Source of the DNA: Catenibacillus sp964565805
Lineage (GTDB): Bacteria; Bacillota; Clostridia; Lachnospirales; Lachnospiraceae
Assembly (NCBI GenBank): GCA_964565805.1
Contig: CAZMGH010000008.1
Coordinates: 1-64,000 of the forward strand
Length of the DNA: 64,000 nt
Reading direction: 5' to 3'
This document shows, in pieces, positions 42,869 through 52,580 of this stretch. The notes under the pieces were generated by a model. The model was given only the letters and a program-made list of their open reading frames with translations. It had not been told where the DNA came from and made no database searches. The translations under genes were made by a program, and so were the position numbers. How positions within the stretch are numbered: the first letter of the stretch is position 1; the number at the start of each line of letters is the position of its first letter.

Positions 42869-44407
42869 TTATTTTTGTCTCAGCTTATATTCTCTTGGGG
42901 AACAGCCTTCATATTGACGGAAGATCTTTGAAAAATATGAAAAGTTGGAATACCCCACCGCTTCTGCCACATCCCCCACTGCCAGGTCTGTCGCTGTAAG
43001 CAGTTCTGTAGCTCTGCGGATCCTGGCCTGGTTAATATACTGAGGTATGGTCATTCCTGTATCTTTTTTAAAAACCCTGGAAATATAATCTGCATTTAAA
43101 TACAAAGCGCCTGCAATATCGCCCCGGGTAATTTCCCCGTCAATATGATGGGAAATATATTTTTTCACCGCATTGGTAATATTCGTAACACCATCCTCAA
43201 AAGGTACGATTTTTGAAAGCTCATGGATAAAAGCTGTCATATGATCCACAGAACGAGCTGCCTCATTCATGACCTGACACATGGTTTCATCGAAAAAAAT
43301 CGTATGAGCGGAAATATTGCGCCCCTTTAGATAAACATCTAAAATCTGACAAATATCCGCCCTGAGCATGTTCAGGTCCGAAACATCCACATGGCTGCGT
43401 CGGCTTTTCTCATCAAGCCACTTAGAAAATTCTTCTTCAAATTCTTTAAATTTTCCCGCATACAAAAGCTGTTCCATGGCCTTCGGCAGTTCTATTGAAG
43501 TATCTGGAAAAACTCTTCGGTTTCGTATATTGAAAAAACGGGCATGGTAAGTGGTCATCATTCGTTCAGTTTCACAAATCGCTTTATAATCTCCGGGAAG
43601 TTCTTCAAAATAAACATTACAGCAATAGCATCCGACAATGCGAAGCTTTTGACCGCCAAAGCTTTGAGCTTTTACTAAATACTGCTCCCCAAGCTTAATA
43701 AAAGCTTCCTCCAGGCAATCTCTCCCTATCGCGCAATACCGGGTTTGCTCTTCATTTTCCAAAAGGACACAGGCTTTAAAATACTGACGGGTAAAATCCA
43801 AAAAACGGTATTTTTCTTCCCCTTCTAAAGGCTGGAACTTCAAAGAAAAAACAGCAATATGAAACACCTCGTCGACCTCTATAAAAACGCTGCTGTCCCT
43901 GGCCAATCTTAGCATCTCCTCCGCCCCTTTTCCAGAGCGCCCTTCCAGGACTTCCCTCCAGAAAGCTTTATTGACCACGGCTTTATTTTTCTCCCAAAGC
44001 GCCTGATCTTCCATTGCCTTTACGGACCGCCGCTTCTCCTCTATATTTTGGGCCGCCCGTTTGATCACCTTCTCGATTTCTTCCACAATCACCGGTTTAA
44101 CGCAGTAATCCAGAGCTCCCAGCTTTAATGCCTGCTGGGCATAAGAAAAATCTGTATGACAGGTAAGCAAAATAAACTCCGCGTTATAATTCTTATCCCG
44201 GACCCACCGCAAAAGATCCAGCCCGGTTTCCTTAGGCATTTCTATATCGCATATGATCAGATCTACCGGATGCGCTTCTAAAATCTCCCTGGCTCTTGCT
44301 GCGCTTAAGGCTGTCCACACATTTTCAATACCGCAGTCTTCCCAATGCACCGCGCTTTTTAAAACTCTCAGGGTGTAAACCTCATCATCTACAAGTAAAA
44401 TATCCAT
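42869..44407 (-). CDS. AraC-type response regulator (YesN type)
   Basis: 512 aa. Receiver domain with DD at 7-8, phospho-acceptor Asp54 in IICDIEMP and Lys in CVKPV. A long helical middle follows, then a C-terminal AraC domain (GDIAGALYLNADYISRVFKKDTG and VGDVAEAVGYSNFSYFSKIFR). It probably activates the transporter operon just downstream; the cognate kinase is at 37430. The gene begins 8 bp after the unrelated AAA-ATPase gene, so it may also be read from that promoter. Confidence 0.9.
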   Translation of the reverse strand: MDILLVDDEVYTLRVLKSAVHWEDCGIENVWTALSAARAREILEAHPVDLIICDIEMPKETGLDLLRWVRDKNYNAEFILLTCHTDFSYAQQALKLGALDYCVKPVIVEEIEKVIKRAAQNIEEKRRSVKAMEDQALWEKNKAVVNKAFWREVLEGRSGKGAEEMLRLARDSSVFIEVDEVFHIAVFSLKFQPLEGEEKYRFLDFTRQYFKACVLLENEEQTRYCAIGRDCLEEAFIKLGEQYLVKAQSFGGQKLRIVGCYCCNVYFEELPGDYKAICETERMMTTYHARFFNIRNRRVFPDTSIELPKAMEQLLYAGKFKEFEEEFSKWLDEKSRRSHVDVSDLNMLRADICQILDVYLKGRNISAHTIFFDETMCQVMNEAARSVDHMTAFIHELSKIVPFEDGVTNITNAVKKYISHHIDGEITRGDIAGALYLNADYISRVFKKDTGMTIPQYINQARIRRATELLTATDLAVGDVAEAVGYSNFSYFSKIFRQYEGCSPREYKLRQK

Positions 44408-44415
44408 AGAACCTC

Positions 44416-46110
44416 TTATCCTCTCTCAATCAGCACCTGCTTCCCGCAAAAAGCGAATCCGTACTTCCTGATCTGCTCCGGGGCAAAGCCTCTGGCCGTA
44501 AGCTCTGCCTCATATTTTTTTTGCCGGATCTGCAAAAGCGCCGCCCTGGCTGTATCCAAAAGATTTTTTTCTGTACTGCTCTGGACTTTAAATTCCATGA
44601 GGATCGCCGGATCCTTCAAATTTCTCGGCTCCAGCATCACATCATAGCGGCCAAAGCCGCTTTCTCTGTTGGAAGTGATCCTGTAACGGTCCTCCAGATC
44701 CACAATAAGTCCCAGAACAAAGCCGTGATAAAACCGCTCCGGCTCCGCTTCCCGGGATGGCCCTTTGCCGCTGTCAAAAAAGCTGAACGTGGACACAGCA
44801 ATACGGTTCATGTATACATTCATGGCCTCCACGTCCCCATGTAAAAGCGCCCGGATAAAATCATTGTAATTGGAGGCAGTTAGGGCAAACCAATCCTTAA
44901 CCATTGTCCGAAGCATCGTCCGGACTTCATAATTCGTCACTTTAAGCCCGTAAATTTTCTGCCATCGTCCAAAACCATCCTCCCGAACCCGAACCTGCTC
45001 CAGCTTCAGGTAGCCGCTGGCCAGCATCAGGCTCCAGATGGCATTTTCATCTATATCCAGCTGATCATAAATGATCTGTTCATCAATTTCCGCAGTGAGC
45101 GTCTTTCCCGATAAAAGCGTCTCAAAATCTTCCTTCACCTGACGCGTTCCCTTTTGAATGACTTTGCCGATCAATGTATTGCTGCTGGTATGGGTCCAGT
45201 AGGGTCCTACACACCTTTTATCAAGAAAATTAATAATCGACCAGGGATTATAGATTCCGTCCTGACTGCCAAATTTAAACCCGTCATACCACCGCTTTAC
45301 CTGGGCCCCCTGATCCATAAGACCATACTCCTTAAGCGCTGCCTCCACTTCATCCTCTGTAAAGCCAAATTTATCCTGATATTTTTCTGATGTCGCCGTA
45401 ACGACCTCCAGATTATTCAAATCCGAAAAAATGGATTCCTTACTGACCCGGGTAATGCCAGTCATAATACCCCGCTCTAAATAAGGATTATTTTTAAATG
45501 TACTGTTAAACAAGCTGCGTATAAATGCTGTCAGCTCATTCCAATAACCCCGTTCATAGGCCTCCTGCATGGGTGTGTCATACTCGTCCAGCAAAAGGAT
45601 CACATTTTTCCCATAATACCGTGAAAGCCATGCGGACAGCTGCTGCAATGACAGGGAGGCGGCGTAATCCTCCATATCCGGAGAAACATTAAGAAAATCC
45701 TGTTTTTCCCCAGGATCAAGAAAATCCTCTTCAAGCAGGAACTTATATTTGCGGTACAAAAGCTGGATCAGTTTGCAGATTTTTCGCTTTACTTCAATAT
45801 AAGAAGTTTCCTTAACACTGGAAAAACTTAGGGAAATCACCGGATAAGCGCCCTGAAGGGCCCGGTATTTGTCGTATTTCCATATATTCATGTCTGAAAA
45901 TACATCCGTCCCTTTATGCTGCACGGAAAAAAACTGTTCCACCATGCTCATGGTCAGAGTTTTTCCAAAACGCCTAGGCCGTGTGATCAGTGTTACATCG
46001 TCCTTATTTTCCCACCACTCCCGGATAAACTCCGTCTTATCCACAAGAAATATGTTTTCCCGCTTTATTTTTTCAAAATCCTGGAGGCCGATCCCTGTAA
46101 TCCTGGCCAT
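44416..46110 (-). CDS. AAA-ATPase-like / PD-(D/E)XK nuclease family protein
   Basis: 564 aa from the ATG at 46110 with GGGAGGGG. The N-terminal domain has the family's special P-loop TRPRRFGKTLTMSM and Walker B VILLLDEYDTPMQ (PF09820 type). The C-terminal domain ends with RYDVMLEP and MEFKVQ, the D and ExK of a PD-(D/E)XK fold. Proteins like this occur in many copies in gut Firmicutes and Bacteroidetes. Their role is unknown, with mobile-element or defence functions suggested. Placed between housekeeping genes and the YesN regulator. Confidence 0.82.
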   Translation of the reverse strand: MARITGIGLQDFEKIKRENIFLVDKTEFIREWWENKDDVTLITRPRRFGKTLTMSMVEQFFSVQHKGTDVFSDMNIWKYDKYRALQGAYPVISLSFSSVKETSYIEVKRKICKLIQLLYRKYKFLLEEDFLDPGEKQDFLNVSPDMEDYAASLSLQQLSAWLSRYYGKNVILLLDEYDTPMQEAYERGYWNELTAFIRSLFNSTFKNNPYLERGIMTGITRVSKESIFSDLNNLEVVTATSEKYQDKFGFTEDEVEAALKEYGLMDQGAQVKRWYDGFKFGSQDGIYNPWSIINFLDKRCVGPYWTHTSSNTLIGKVIQKGTRQVKEDFETLLSGKTLTAEIDEQIIYDQLDIDENAIWSLMLASGYLKLEQVRVREDGFGRWQKIYGLKVTNYEVRTMLRTMVKDWFALTASNYNDFIRALLHGDVEAMNVYMNRIAVSTFSFFDSGKGPSREAEPERFYHGFVLGLIVDLEDRYRITSNRESGFGRYDVMLEPRNLKDPAILMEFKVQSSTEKNLLDTARAALLQIRQKKYEAELTARGFAPEQIRKYGFAFCGKQVLIERG

Positions 46111-46206
46111 AATTTCCCCTCCCTGCAAGGCCCGATCATCTTGATTTTCAAACGCCGTTGCCCCTGTAAGCAGCGGCGCTGTCTTTAAATACCGAGCCAA
46201 TGTGAC

Positions 46207-46953
46207 TTAATACCCATAAACCTCATAAATCTCCCTTGTATACACCCCCGGCTTTTCATAAACGATCAGCGGCTTTTCCACCTTGATCATGGACCGGCCG
46301 CCCCGCACAGCCTCGATGAGCACCATGTTAGGCTCCTTATCCACAAAGGGATGAACCAGGCGCATCCGTTTCGGCTCCAGATGATGCCGGGTCAGGGCTG
46401 AAAAAATTTCCACCAGCCGGAAGGGCCGGTGGACCATATAAAATCTGCCGCCGGATTTTAGCAAAGTCTCAGCGGCAGCTACCACATCTTCCAAAGTGCA
46501 GCAAATCTCATGGCGGGCAATAGCCTTAGCGTCTGAAGGATTTTTAAGGCCATGCATATCATTCATATAAGGAGGATTGCTGGTGGCCACATCAAAGGAC
46601 GCTTTTTTAAAAAGCTCTCCCACATGGCAAATATCCCCATGAATAATGTCTATTTTATCCTCCAGATGATTATAGGCCACACTGCGCCGGGCCATATCCG
46701 CGCTTTCCTCCTGGATCTCCAGGCCGGTAAAATGGCGGCCCGAAGTTTTGGCCTCTAAAAGAATGGGAATAATGCCGGTCCCCGTTCCCAAGTCAATAGC
46801 ACATTCCCCTTTTTTTACCTGGGCAAAGCCGGAAAGAAGCACAGCATCCATGCCAAAGCAAAAGCGGCGGGGCGTCTGAATGATTTTATAGCCATTGCGC
46901 TCCAGGTCGTCCAGCCGCTCTCCTTTCTTAAGAAAAAACCGGGTTTTCTCCAT
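46207..46953 (-). CDS. trmN6: tRNA1(Val) adenine-37 N6-methyltransferase (YfiC/TrmN6-like)
   Basis: 248 aa. Class I SAM methyltransferase: CAIDLGTGTGIIPILL (motif I), GLEIQEE, and the adenine-N6 motif TSNPPYM. The N-terminal DDLERNGYKIIQTPRRFCFGMDAVLL is typical of this family. Final gene of a conserved yaaO-gmk-holB-yaaT-like block, which matches its usual place in Firmicutes. Confidence 0.85.
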   Translation of the reverse strand: MEKTRFFLKKGERLDDLERNGYKIIQTPRRFCFGMDAVLLSGFAQVKKGECAIDLGTGTGIIPILLEAKTSGRHFTGLEIQEESADMARRSVAYNHLEDKIDIIHGDICHVGELFKKASFDVATSNPPYMNDMHGLKNPSDAKAIARHEICCTLEDVVAAAETLLKSGGRFYMVHRPFRLVEIFSALTRHHLEPKRMRLVHPFVDKEPNMVLIEAVRGGRSMIKVEKPLIVYEKPGVYTREIYEVYGY

Positions 46954-46974
46954 ACCTGCTTTCCTCCATACTTT

Positions 46975-47877
46975 TCACAGCGCCGATTTTCCTTCCTTCT
47001 TTTCCAGAGCTTCCAGCTTTTTAAGCTCCGCATCGTTAATGTTCATCTTTTCTTTCCGGCGCTTTGGACGGAACTTTAACTGTTTTACCCGATATTCCTT
47101 AATCTCCTTGGCGTCATTTTCCTGGGTAATGATCACTTTCACCGTCTGGCGCAGCACATTTACATCGCTGACCTCGCCTTTAAATCCGTCGTCTGTGGTT
47201 ACTGTATCCCCAATAGCCGGCAGGCGGCTGTTGAGATATTCATAGGTTTCCTGTTCATTTTTCAGGCAGCACATGAGGCGGCCGCACACGCCGGAAATCT
47301 TTGCCGGATTCAGGGAAAGGTTCTGCTCCTTGGCCATTTTAATCGACACAGGGGCGAACTCTGACAAATAGGAATGACAGCACAGCTCCCGACCGCAGAT
47401 GCCGATCCCCCCCATGATCTTTGTCTCATCCCGCACACCGATCTGACGCAGTTCAATACGGGTCTTAAATACAGAGGCCAGATCCTTAACCAGCTCACGA
47501 AAGTCGATACGTCCGTCCGCGGTAAAGTAAAACAGCACTTTATTATTATCAAAGGTATATTCCGCGTCAACAAGCTTCATTTCCAGCTTGTGCTTGGCGA
47601 TTTTTTCCAGGCAGATCTTAAACGCGTCTTTTTCCTTTTCTTTATTCTTCGCTTCAATAGCGTCATCCTCCGGTGTGGCGATGCGGATCACCGGCTTTAA
47701 TGGAGACACCACATATTCGTCTTTTACTTGTCTTGGACCGGTCATGACCAGGCCATATTCCACGCCCCGGGCAGTTTCCACAATGACATGCTCACCAGGC
47801 TTTACAGGCAGATCTAAAGGGTCAAAATAATAGATCTTTCCAGCCTGCCGAAAGCGGACTCCGATAACATTTACCAT
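46975..47877 (-). CDS. ricT: PSP1 domain protein RicT (YaaT), stage 0 sporulation/RNA-maturation factor
   Basis: 300 aa. PSP1 domain with the cysteine cluster GICGRELCCHSYL and SGVCGRLMCCLKNEQETY, which in the RicAFT complex helps bind iron-sulfur clusters. In Bacillus it supports RNase Y-dependent mRNA processing and the sporulation phosphorelay. 3 bp after holB, the conserved gene order. Confidence 0.92.
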   Translation of the reverse strand: MVNVIGVRFRQAGKIYYFDPLDLPVKPGEHVIVETARGVEYGLVMTGPRQVKDEYVVSPLKPVIRIATPEDDAIEAKNKEKEKDAFKICLEKIAKHKLEMKLVDAEYTFDNNKVLFYFTADGRIDFRELVKDLASVFKTRIELRQIGVRDETKIMGGIGICGRELCCHSYLSEFAPVSIKMAKEQNLSLNPAKISGVCGRLMCCLKNEQETYEYLNSRLPAIGDTVTTDDGFKGEVSDVNVLRQTVKVIITQENDAKEIKEYRVKQLKFRPKRRKEKMNINDAELKKLEALEKKEGKSAL

Positions 47878-47880
47878 AAT

Positions 47881-48876
47881 TTAATTCTCCTTTATTGTCA
47901 AAAGCATCATTTCCAATGCTGTGTCAAAGTTTACATTGGCTCTCAGCCGCACTTTTGCCTTTTCCATGGCCTTAATAATATGATCCAGGCCTTCAAAGGT
48001 GGATTTTGAGGCGCGGTGGGACAGAGCGCTGTACTCTTCCGGATAAATTAAAAGATTCGGGTCATTGGTCAGCTTCAGCATAAGAATATCCCGGTACCAT
48101 ACCATCATCATATCAATAATGTCGTAAATCTCCGCTTTATGCTCAGACAGCTGCTTTACCGCGTCCATGATCACATAAATGTCCATATCATCAATATTTT
48201 TCACCAGATTCAGCACCGATTCATGAAGCTCATTAAAATCCGGCGAGGTAGCCATCCGGATGGCCTTTCCCATATTTCCCTGGGCATAGGAGGCGCAGAT
48301 CCTGGCCTTGTAATCCGGTACCTCATATTTTTTTATCAGATAATCCTGGATCTTCTGGGAGGGCACGGTCTTCATGTTCAAAGTCACGCATCTGGAACGG
48401 ATGGTCGGCAGGAGCATGTCCGCATTATTCGTCAAAAGCATCATAAGACAGTAAGAAGGCGGCTCCTCAATGGTTTTCAAAAGGGCGTTTTGGGCCTGAG
48501 GGGTCATCTTCTCCGCTTCATCGATAATATATATTTTATACTTGCTGCTGTAAGGCTTTATGGCAATGTCATTATTTACCTGCTCACGAATATCATCCAC
48601 GCCAATGCTGGCAGGCTTTTCATGAGTCACCCACCGTATATCCGGCTGGTTTCCTGATTCTACCTGTTTACAGGAGCGGCACATGCCGCAGCTGTCCCCG
48701 TAACCGGCCTCACACTCAAGCGCCTTGGCAAACAGTTTTGCCAGCATATTTTTTCCGGTCCCATCCTCCCCGCAGAAAATATACGCATGACTGATCTTAT
48801 TATTTTTCAGAGAATTTCTCAAATGTCCGATGATCTGTTCATGACCGACCACATCTTTAAAGCTTGCCAATGACAC
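47881..48876 (-). CDS. holB: DNA polymerase III subunit delta'
   Basis: 331 aa, GTG start directly after the kinase stop, with AGAGGTGA. P-loop GEDGTGKNML (N where most have T/S), zinc-module cysteines in CGMCRSC, IDEAEKM Walker B and IRSRC sensor. A clamp-loader subunit of replication. Confidence 0.9.
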   Translation of the reverse strand: MSLASFKDVVGHEQIIGHLRNSLKNNKISHAYIFCGEDGTGKNMLAKLFAKALECEAGYGDSCGMCRSCKQVESGNQPDIRWVTHEKPASIGVDDIREQVNNDIAIKPYSSKYKIYIIDEAEKMTPQAQNALLKTIEEPPSYCLMMLLTNNADMLLPTIRSRCVTLNMKTVPSQKIQDYLIKKYEVPDYKARICASYAQGNMGKAIRMATSPDFNELHESVLNLVKNIDDMDIYVIMDAVKQLSEHKAEIYDIIDMMMVWYRDILMLKLTNDPNLLIYPEEYSALSHRASKSTFEGLDHIIKAMEKAKVRLRANVNFDTALEMMLLTIKEN

Positions 48877-49473
48877 TCACCTCTTTTCATTTTCTTTCAA
48901 AATATCATTTTTAATTTCCCGGAAACATTGTTCCAGTTCTATATTAGCATATCTTTTTGTAATGTAACAATCCCTGATTTTATCTTCTGAGAAATCTTCC
49001 TGATCTGCCAGAAATCTCCGGCACATTTCCGCGTATTTAGGCGCCGCCTGATTCCGCTCCCGGTTAAGGGCCCGGGCAAGGCGCTCACCGTCTTCTACTT
49101 CCACGTAAACCGGGCGCATGATGCTTTTCCCGAAATAATCCAGCATCTGGCGGTAAGCTTCTAAAGTTCCGATAACAATATAATTTCCCTGTGAAAGATC
49201 GATCTGACCGTCATCAGCAGTAAAGTACCTCCACAGACCATGGACGGTGTGATAAGCCCGGTCTTCGATGATCTTTCCCGCGTTTTTTAAAGCCAGGAAG
49301 CCTTCTTCGTTTGTGAAATAATATTCCACACCATCCGTTTCCCCCTGACGGACAGGCCGAGTGGTATAGGGGACTACGGTTTTCAGTCCCAGCGCTTTAT
49401 CCCCTGCAAGACGCTTAAAAAGGGAATCCTTACCCGATGCGCTTTTCCCCATAACACAAAACAGCTTTCCCAT
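48877..49473 (-). CDS. gmk: guanylate kinase-like protein
   Basis: 198 aa. P-loop GKSASGKDSL, GMP-binding TTRPVRQGETDGVEYYF, and a downstream lid region ALNRERNQ. Shorter and more divergent than the standard 205-aa Gmk, and placed where Bacillus has tmk, so it may be a second guanylate-kinase-type enzyme rather than the essential one. Confidence 0.78.
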   Translation of the reverse strand: MGKLFCVMGKSASGKDSLFKRLAGDKALGLKTVVPYTTRPVRQGETDGVEYYFTNEEGFLALKNAGKIIEDRAYHTVHGLWRYFTADDGQIDLSQGNYIVIGTLEAYRQMLDYFGKSIMRPVYVEVEDGERLARALNRERNQAAPKYAEMCRRFLADQEDFSEDKIRDCYITKRYANIELEQCFREIKNDILKENEKR

Positions 49474-49497
49474 GGTCTGGCCTCTCCTTTCACTGAT

Positions 49498-51045
49498 CTA
49501 TCTCTGCTTTTGGGCGGCCGCTTCCAGGCACAAAATCGCCGGTTCTTCACCCATATCCTCCAACCCAAAAACGTTCAGCCCCGCCTGTTCCCAGCGGCGG
49601 ATCAGGGCAAGAATTTCCTGTGTGATCTGTTCTCCAGGGACCAGCAGAGGGATTCCCGGAGGATAAATATAAAGATAGGCGCCGCTTAAATGACCCGCCG
49701 CGTCCTTAAGGGGCCTGGGAGTCACAGGGCAAAGCGCCGCTCTGGCACTGCTGATCACCGGTGTTTCCGGTCCCAAAAAGCTTTCCCGGCCACCCGGTTT
49801 GCCGTCCCTTACTTCCACGGCAGGCGCTGAAAAACCCACCGGATCCGCCGCCCGAGTCAGCTTCTGATCCAAAGCCTGATTCAACACTTTTTCCGGCATC
49901 TGATCCAGCTTCCGATCCAGCGCTTCTAAGGCCGCCTTTAGCCGGTCAAATCCCTGAACCGTGTCGCAGATGCTGGTCATGGCCAGCGCGTAATCCGCGG
50001 AGGCCATCTCAAGCTGAAGATAAAAATCTTCCCTGAGACGGTCATAGAGCCACGGTCCCAGCCCCGGCGCTCTCCTGACCCACAGCACCAGCTTGGACCG
50101 GTCAAAGCTGCTGCCAGGCACGGTACACAGATCCATCTCGTTCATAAGACGGATTTGTTTTAAATCCTCACAGTCCTGATAAAAATTTTCAAGACGTTGA
50201 TAAAATCCTTTAAAAAGTTCAGCTTTCCGGTCTTCCAACAGAGCCATGCACTGATCCATAGCCGCCATCATTACATAGGAGGGACTGCTTGTCTCAAACA
50301 TGGTCAGATATTTTTCCAGAAGACGGCTGCTGACCCGGTCGCTGCACTGATGAAGCAAAGCGGTCTGGGTCATGGACGGCAGGGTCTTGTGAAGGCTTTC
50401 GATCACCACATCCGCCCCTAAGGATACCGACGATGGGAGAAAATGCTCCTCATAGCCTAAATGAGCCCCGTGGGCGCTGTCTACAATGAGGGGGATATTA
50501 AAATCATGGACCACTTGAGCAATAGCCCCCATATCCGACGTCACCCCCTCATAAGTAGGCGATGTAATGACCACAGCCTGGATTCCCGGATACTTTTCCA
50601 GCAAAGCCTTCACCTGGTCCGGATCCACAGCCTTATAAATACCGCAGCCTTCATGAATCTCCGGGTAAAGATACACCGGATTCAGTTCCCGAAGCTCGAT
50701 GGCATTATACACAGCCTTATGGGCATTTCGGGCTACAAGGATCCTTCCTCCCGGCTCCGTACAGGCTGAAATCGCTGCCAGGATCCCGCAGGTGCTTCCA
50801 TTCACAAGGAACCAGGCTCTGCGGCTGCCCCGCACCCGGGCCGCCCGTTCCTGGGCCTTTAAAAGGATACCCCGGGCATGATGCAGGTTGTCAAATCCAT
50901 CAATTTCCGTAATATCCGTCCGGTAAATGGGCGGCATGGCCATAAAGTCCGGATTCCGCTTATGTCCCGGCATGTGGAAGGGATAATAATCACTGTGTCC
51001 GTACATATCCAGAGCAGAGGCCAGGTTTCTTTTACACTCCTCCAT
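49498..51045 (-). CDS. Orn/Lys/Arg decarboxylase-like PLP enzyme (YaaO type)
   Basis: 515 aa from the ATG at 51045, overlapping the upstream ligase gene by 14 bp; other in-frame starts lie up to 51108. Fold-type I PLP enzyme with FHMPGHKRNP, DSAHGAHLGY and the Schiff-base Lys in ESLHKTLPSMTQTAL. The C-terminal domain is shorter than in the inducible decarboxylases. Role: an amino acid decarboxylase, possibly for polyamine synthesis. Confidence 0.85.
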   Translation of the reverse strand: MEECKRNLASALDMYGHSDYYPFHMPGHKRNPDFMAMPPIYRTDITEIDGFDNLHHARGILLKAQERAARVRGSRRAWFLVNGSTCGILAAISACTEPGGRILVARNAHKAVYNAIELRELNPVYLYPEIHEGCGIYKAVDPDQVKALLEKYPGIQAVVITSPTYEGVTSDMGAIAQVVHDFNIPLIVDSAHGAHLGYEEHFLPSSVSLGADVVIESLHKTLPSMTQTALLHQCSDRVSSRLLEKYLTMFETSSPSYVMMAAMDQCMALLEDRKAELFKGFYQRLENFYQDCEDLKQIRLMNEMDLCTVPGSSFDRSKLVLWVRRAPGLGPWLYDRLREDFYLQLEMASADYALAMTSICDTVQGFDRLKAALEALDRKLDQMPEKVLNQALDQKLTRAADPVGFSAPAVEVRDGKPGGRESFLGPETPVISSARAALCPVTPRPLKDAAGHLSGAYLYIYPPGIPLLVPGEQITQEILALIRRWEQAGLNVFGLEDMGEEPAILCLEAAAQKQR

Positions 51046-52555
51046 GGCCGCTGTCATACTCCTCAATATATTTTTTCGCGTATGCCATATCCGATAAATA
51101 GGGAACATAGGTATTCCCTACTTTTTGGGTGGTTTCATTCCCCTTCCCGGCAATCAGGATCACTGTCGGCTCCTTAACTCCAAGAATGGCCTCTTTAATG
51201 GCCTGTGACCGGTCCTCCATGATCTCATAGGGACAGCCCTGAGCCTGAACGTAACCGGCAATCTCCCCGGCGATCTTTTCAAAAGGTTCATTTCCCGGAT
51301 CATCCGGCACAATATAAACCTTGTCCGAATACTTTCCGGCAATCTCGCCCATGCCCTGGCGACGCACATAAGCTTTCTGGCCCGGACATCCAAAGATGGA
51401 AATGACCCGGCGGCCTTTATACTCTTCCATGGCAGAGGAAAAAAGCTTTTCAAAGCTCAGCTTATTGTGGGCAAAATCCACAATGGCCGCAATTCTTTGA
51501 TCTTTGCTGTGATACAGCTCCATACGGCCCTTGGCCCTTGCCCGCTTTAAGCCGGAAACCATGTATTCTACGGGAATCTCCAGAGCATAGGCCGCCGCAA
51601 TGGCTGCCAGGGCATTTTCCACGTTAAAAAGGCCCGGCATTTCCAGAACAAATTCCTGGTCAAAACGGTCGCATACCACCTGAAATACCGTATCTGTCCC
51701 CTCTTTGCGGATCCGGTATGCCCGAAGATCCGCCTTTTCATCAGTGCCAAAGGTAATCCGCCTTGGGGAAGCCTTCGCCGCTTCCAGGATCCGGTCAATA
51801 TGATCCGCCCCCAGATTCACACAGGCTGTTTTAGACTGAGCAAACAGTCGGAGCTTGGATTCTAGATAATCGTCAAAATCCGGATGCTCGATAGGACTGA
51901 TGTGATCCTCAGAAATGTTTAAAAAGATCCCCACATCAAACAGGATCCCGTCCACCCGGTCATACTTAAGGCCCTGACTGGACACTTCCATTTCCAGGTA
52001 CTGAATATCCGAATCCACCGCATGGCGGAAATGCTCCATCAGCTCCACACATTCCGGCGTAGTAATGTGGGAAATGCTTTTAACAACTCCATCATACACA
52101 TCGCTGGAGGAAAGTTCAGCGCTTTCCTTTCCCCCGGCAGCTGCCATATAATCATCAATAATCGCCTTAATATAATACACTGTGGTGGTTTTGCCTTTTG
52201 TCCCGGTAATCCCTACAAGCTTTAAATCCTCCCAGGGACGGCAAAAATACAGATCCGCCAGATAAGGCATGGCCTTGCGGATGTCTGTCACTAAAACACA
52301 TGGAAGATCTACATTGTATTTCTTTTCGCTAACATAGGCCGCCGCCTTTTTCGCCGCCGCTTCCTTTAAATAATCCTCCTTAAAGGCCGCGCCCTTGCAT
52401 ATAAACAGCGTCCCCTCGCTCACTGCCTTGGAATTATAGGTCAGTCCCAAAATCTCCGGATCTGACCCGGCGTAAGCGTCTGCGGACACTAAAAGCCCCG
52501 CCTGATCCAGGCACCGTATATATTTTGAAAATGTGTATTTCACCATTTCTTTCAT
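51032..52555 (-). CDS. murE: MurE-like UDP-MurNAc-tripeptide ligase
   Basis: 507 aa. ATP loop GITGTKGKTTT, central VSSQGLKYDRVDGI, and the C-terminal domain with IFGCPGQK and IAGKGNETTQ. The residues that set amino-acid choice read DDPGNEP instead of the DNPR of diaminopimelate-adding enzymes. The added residue could therefore differ, or this could be a MurE paralogue. GGAGGATAAAG precedes the ATG. It heads the yaaO/gmk/holB block. Confidence 0.78.
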   Translation of the reverse strand: MKEMVKYTFSKYIRCLDQAGLLVSADAYAGSDPEILGLTYNSKAVSEGTLFICKGAAFKEDYLKEAAAKKAAAYVSEKKYNVDLPCVLVTDIRKAMPYLADLYFCRPWEDLKLVGITGTKGKTTTVYYIKAIIDDYMAAAGGKESAELSSSDVYDGVVKSISHITTPECVELMEHFRHAVDSDIQYLEMEVSSQGLKYDRVDGILFDVGIFLNISEDHISPIEHPDFDDYLESKLRLFAQSKTACVNLGADHIDRILEAAKASPRRITFGTDEKADLRAYRIRKEGTDTVFQVVCDRFDQEFVLEMPGLFNVENALAAIAAAYALEIPVEYMVSGLKRARAKGRMELYHSKDQRIAAIVDFAHNKLSFEKLFSSAMEEYKGRRVISIFGCPGQKAYVRRQGMGEIAGKYSDKVYIVPDDPGNEPFEKIAGEIAGYVQAQGCPYEIMEDRSQAIKEAILGVKEPTVILIAGKGNETTQKVGNTYVPYLSDMAYAKKYIEEYDSGHGGV

Positions 52556-52580
52556 TCTAAACTTTATCCTCCTGCTTACT

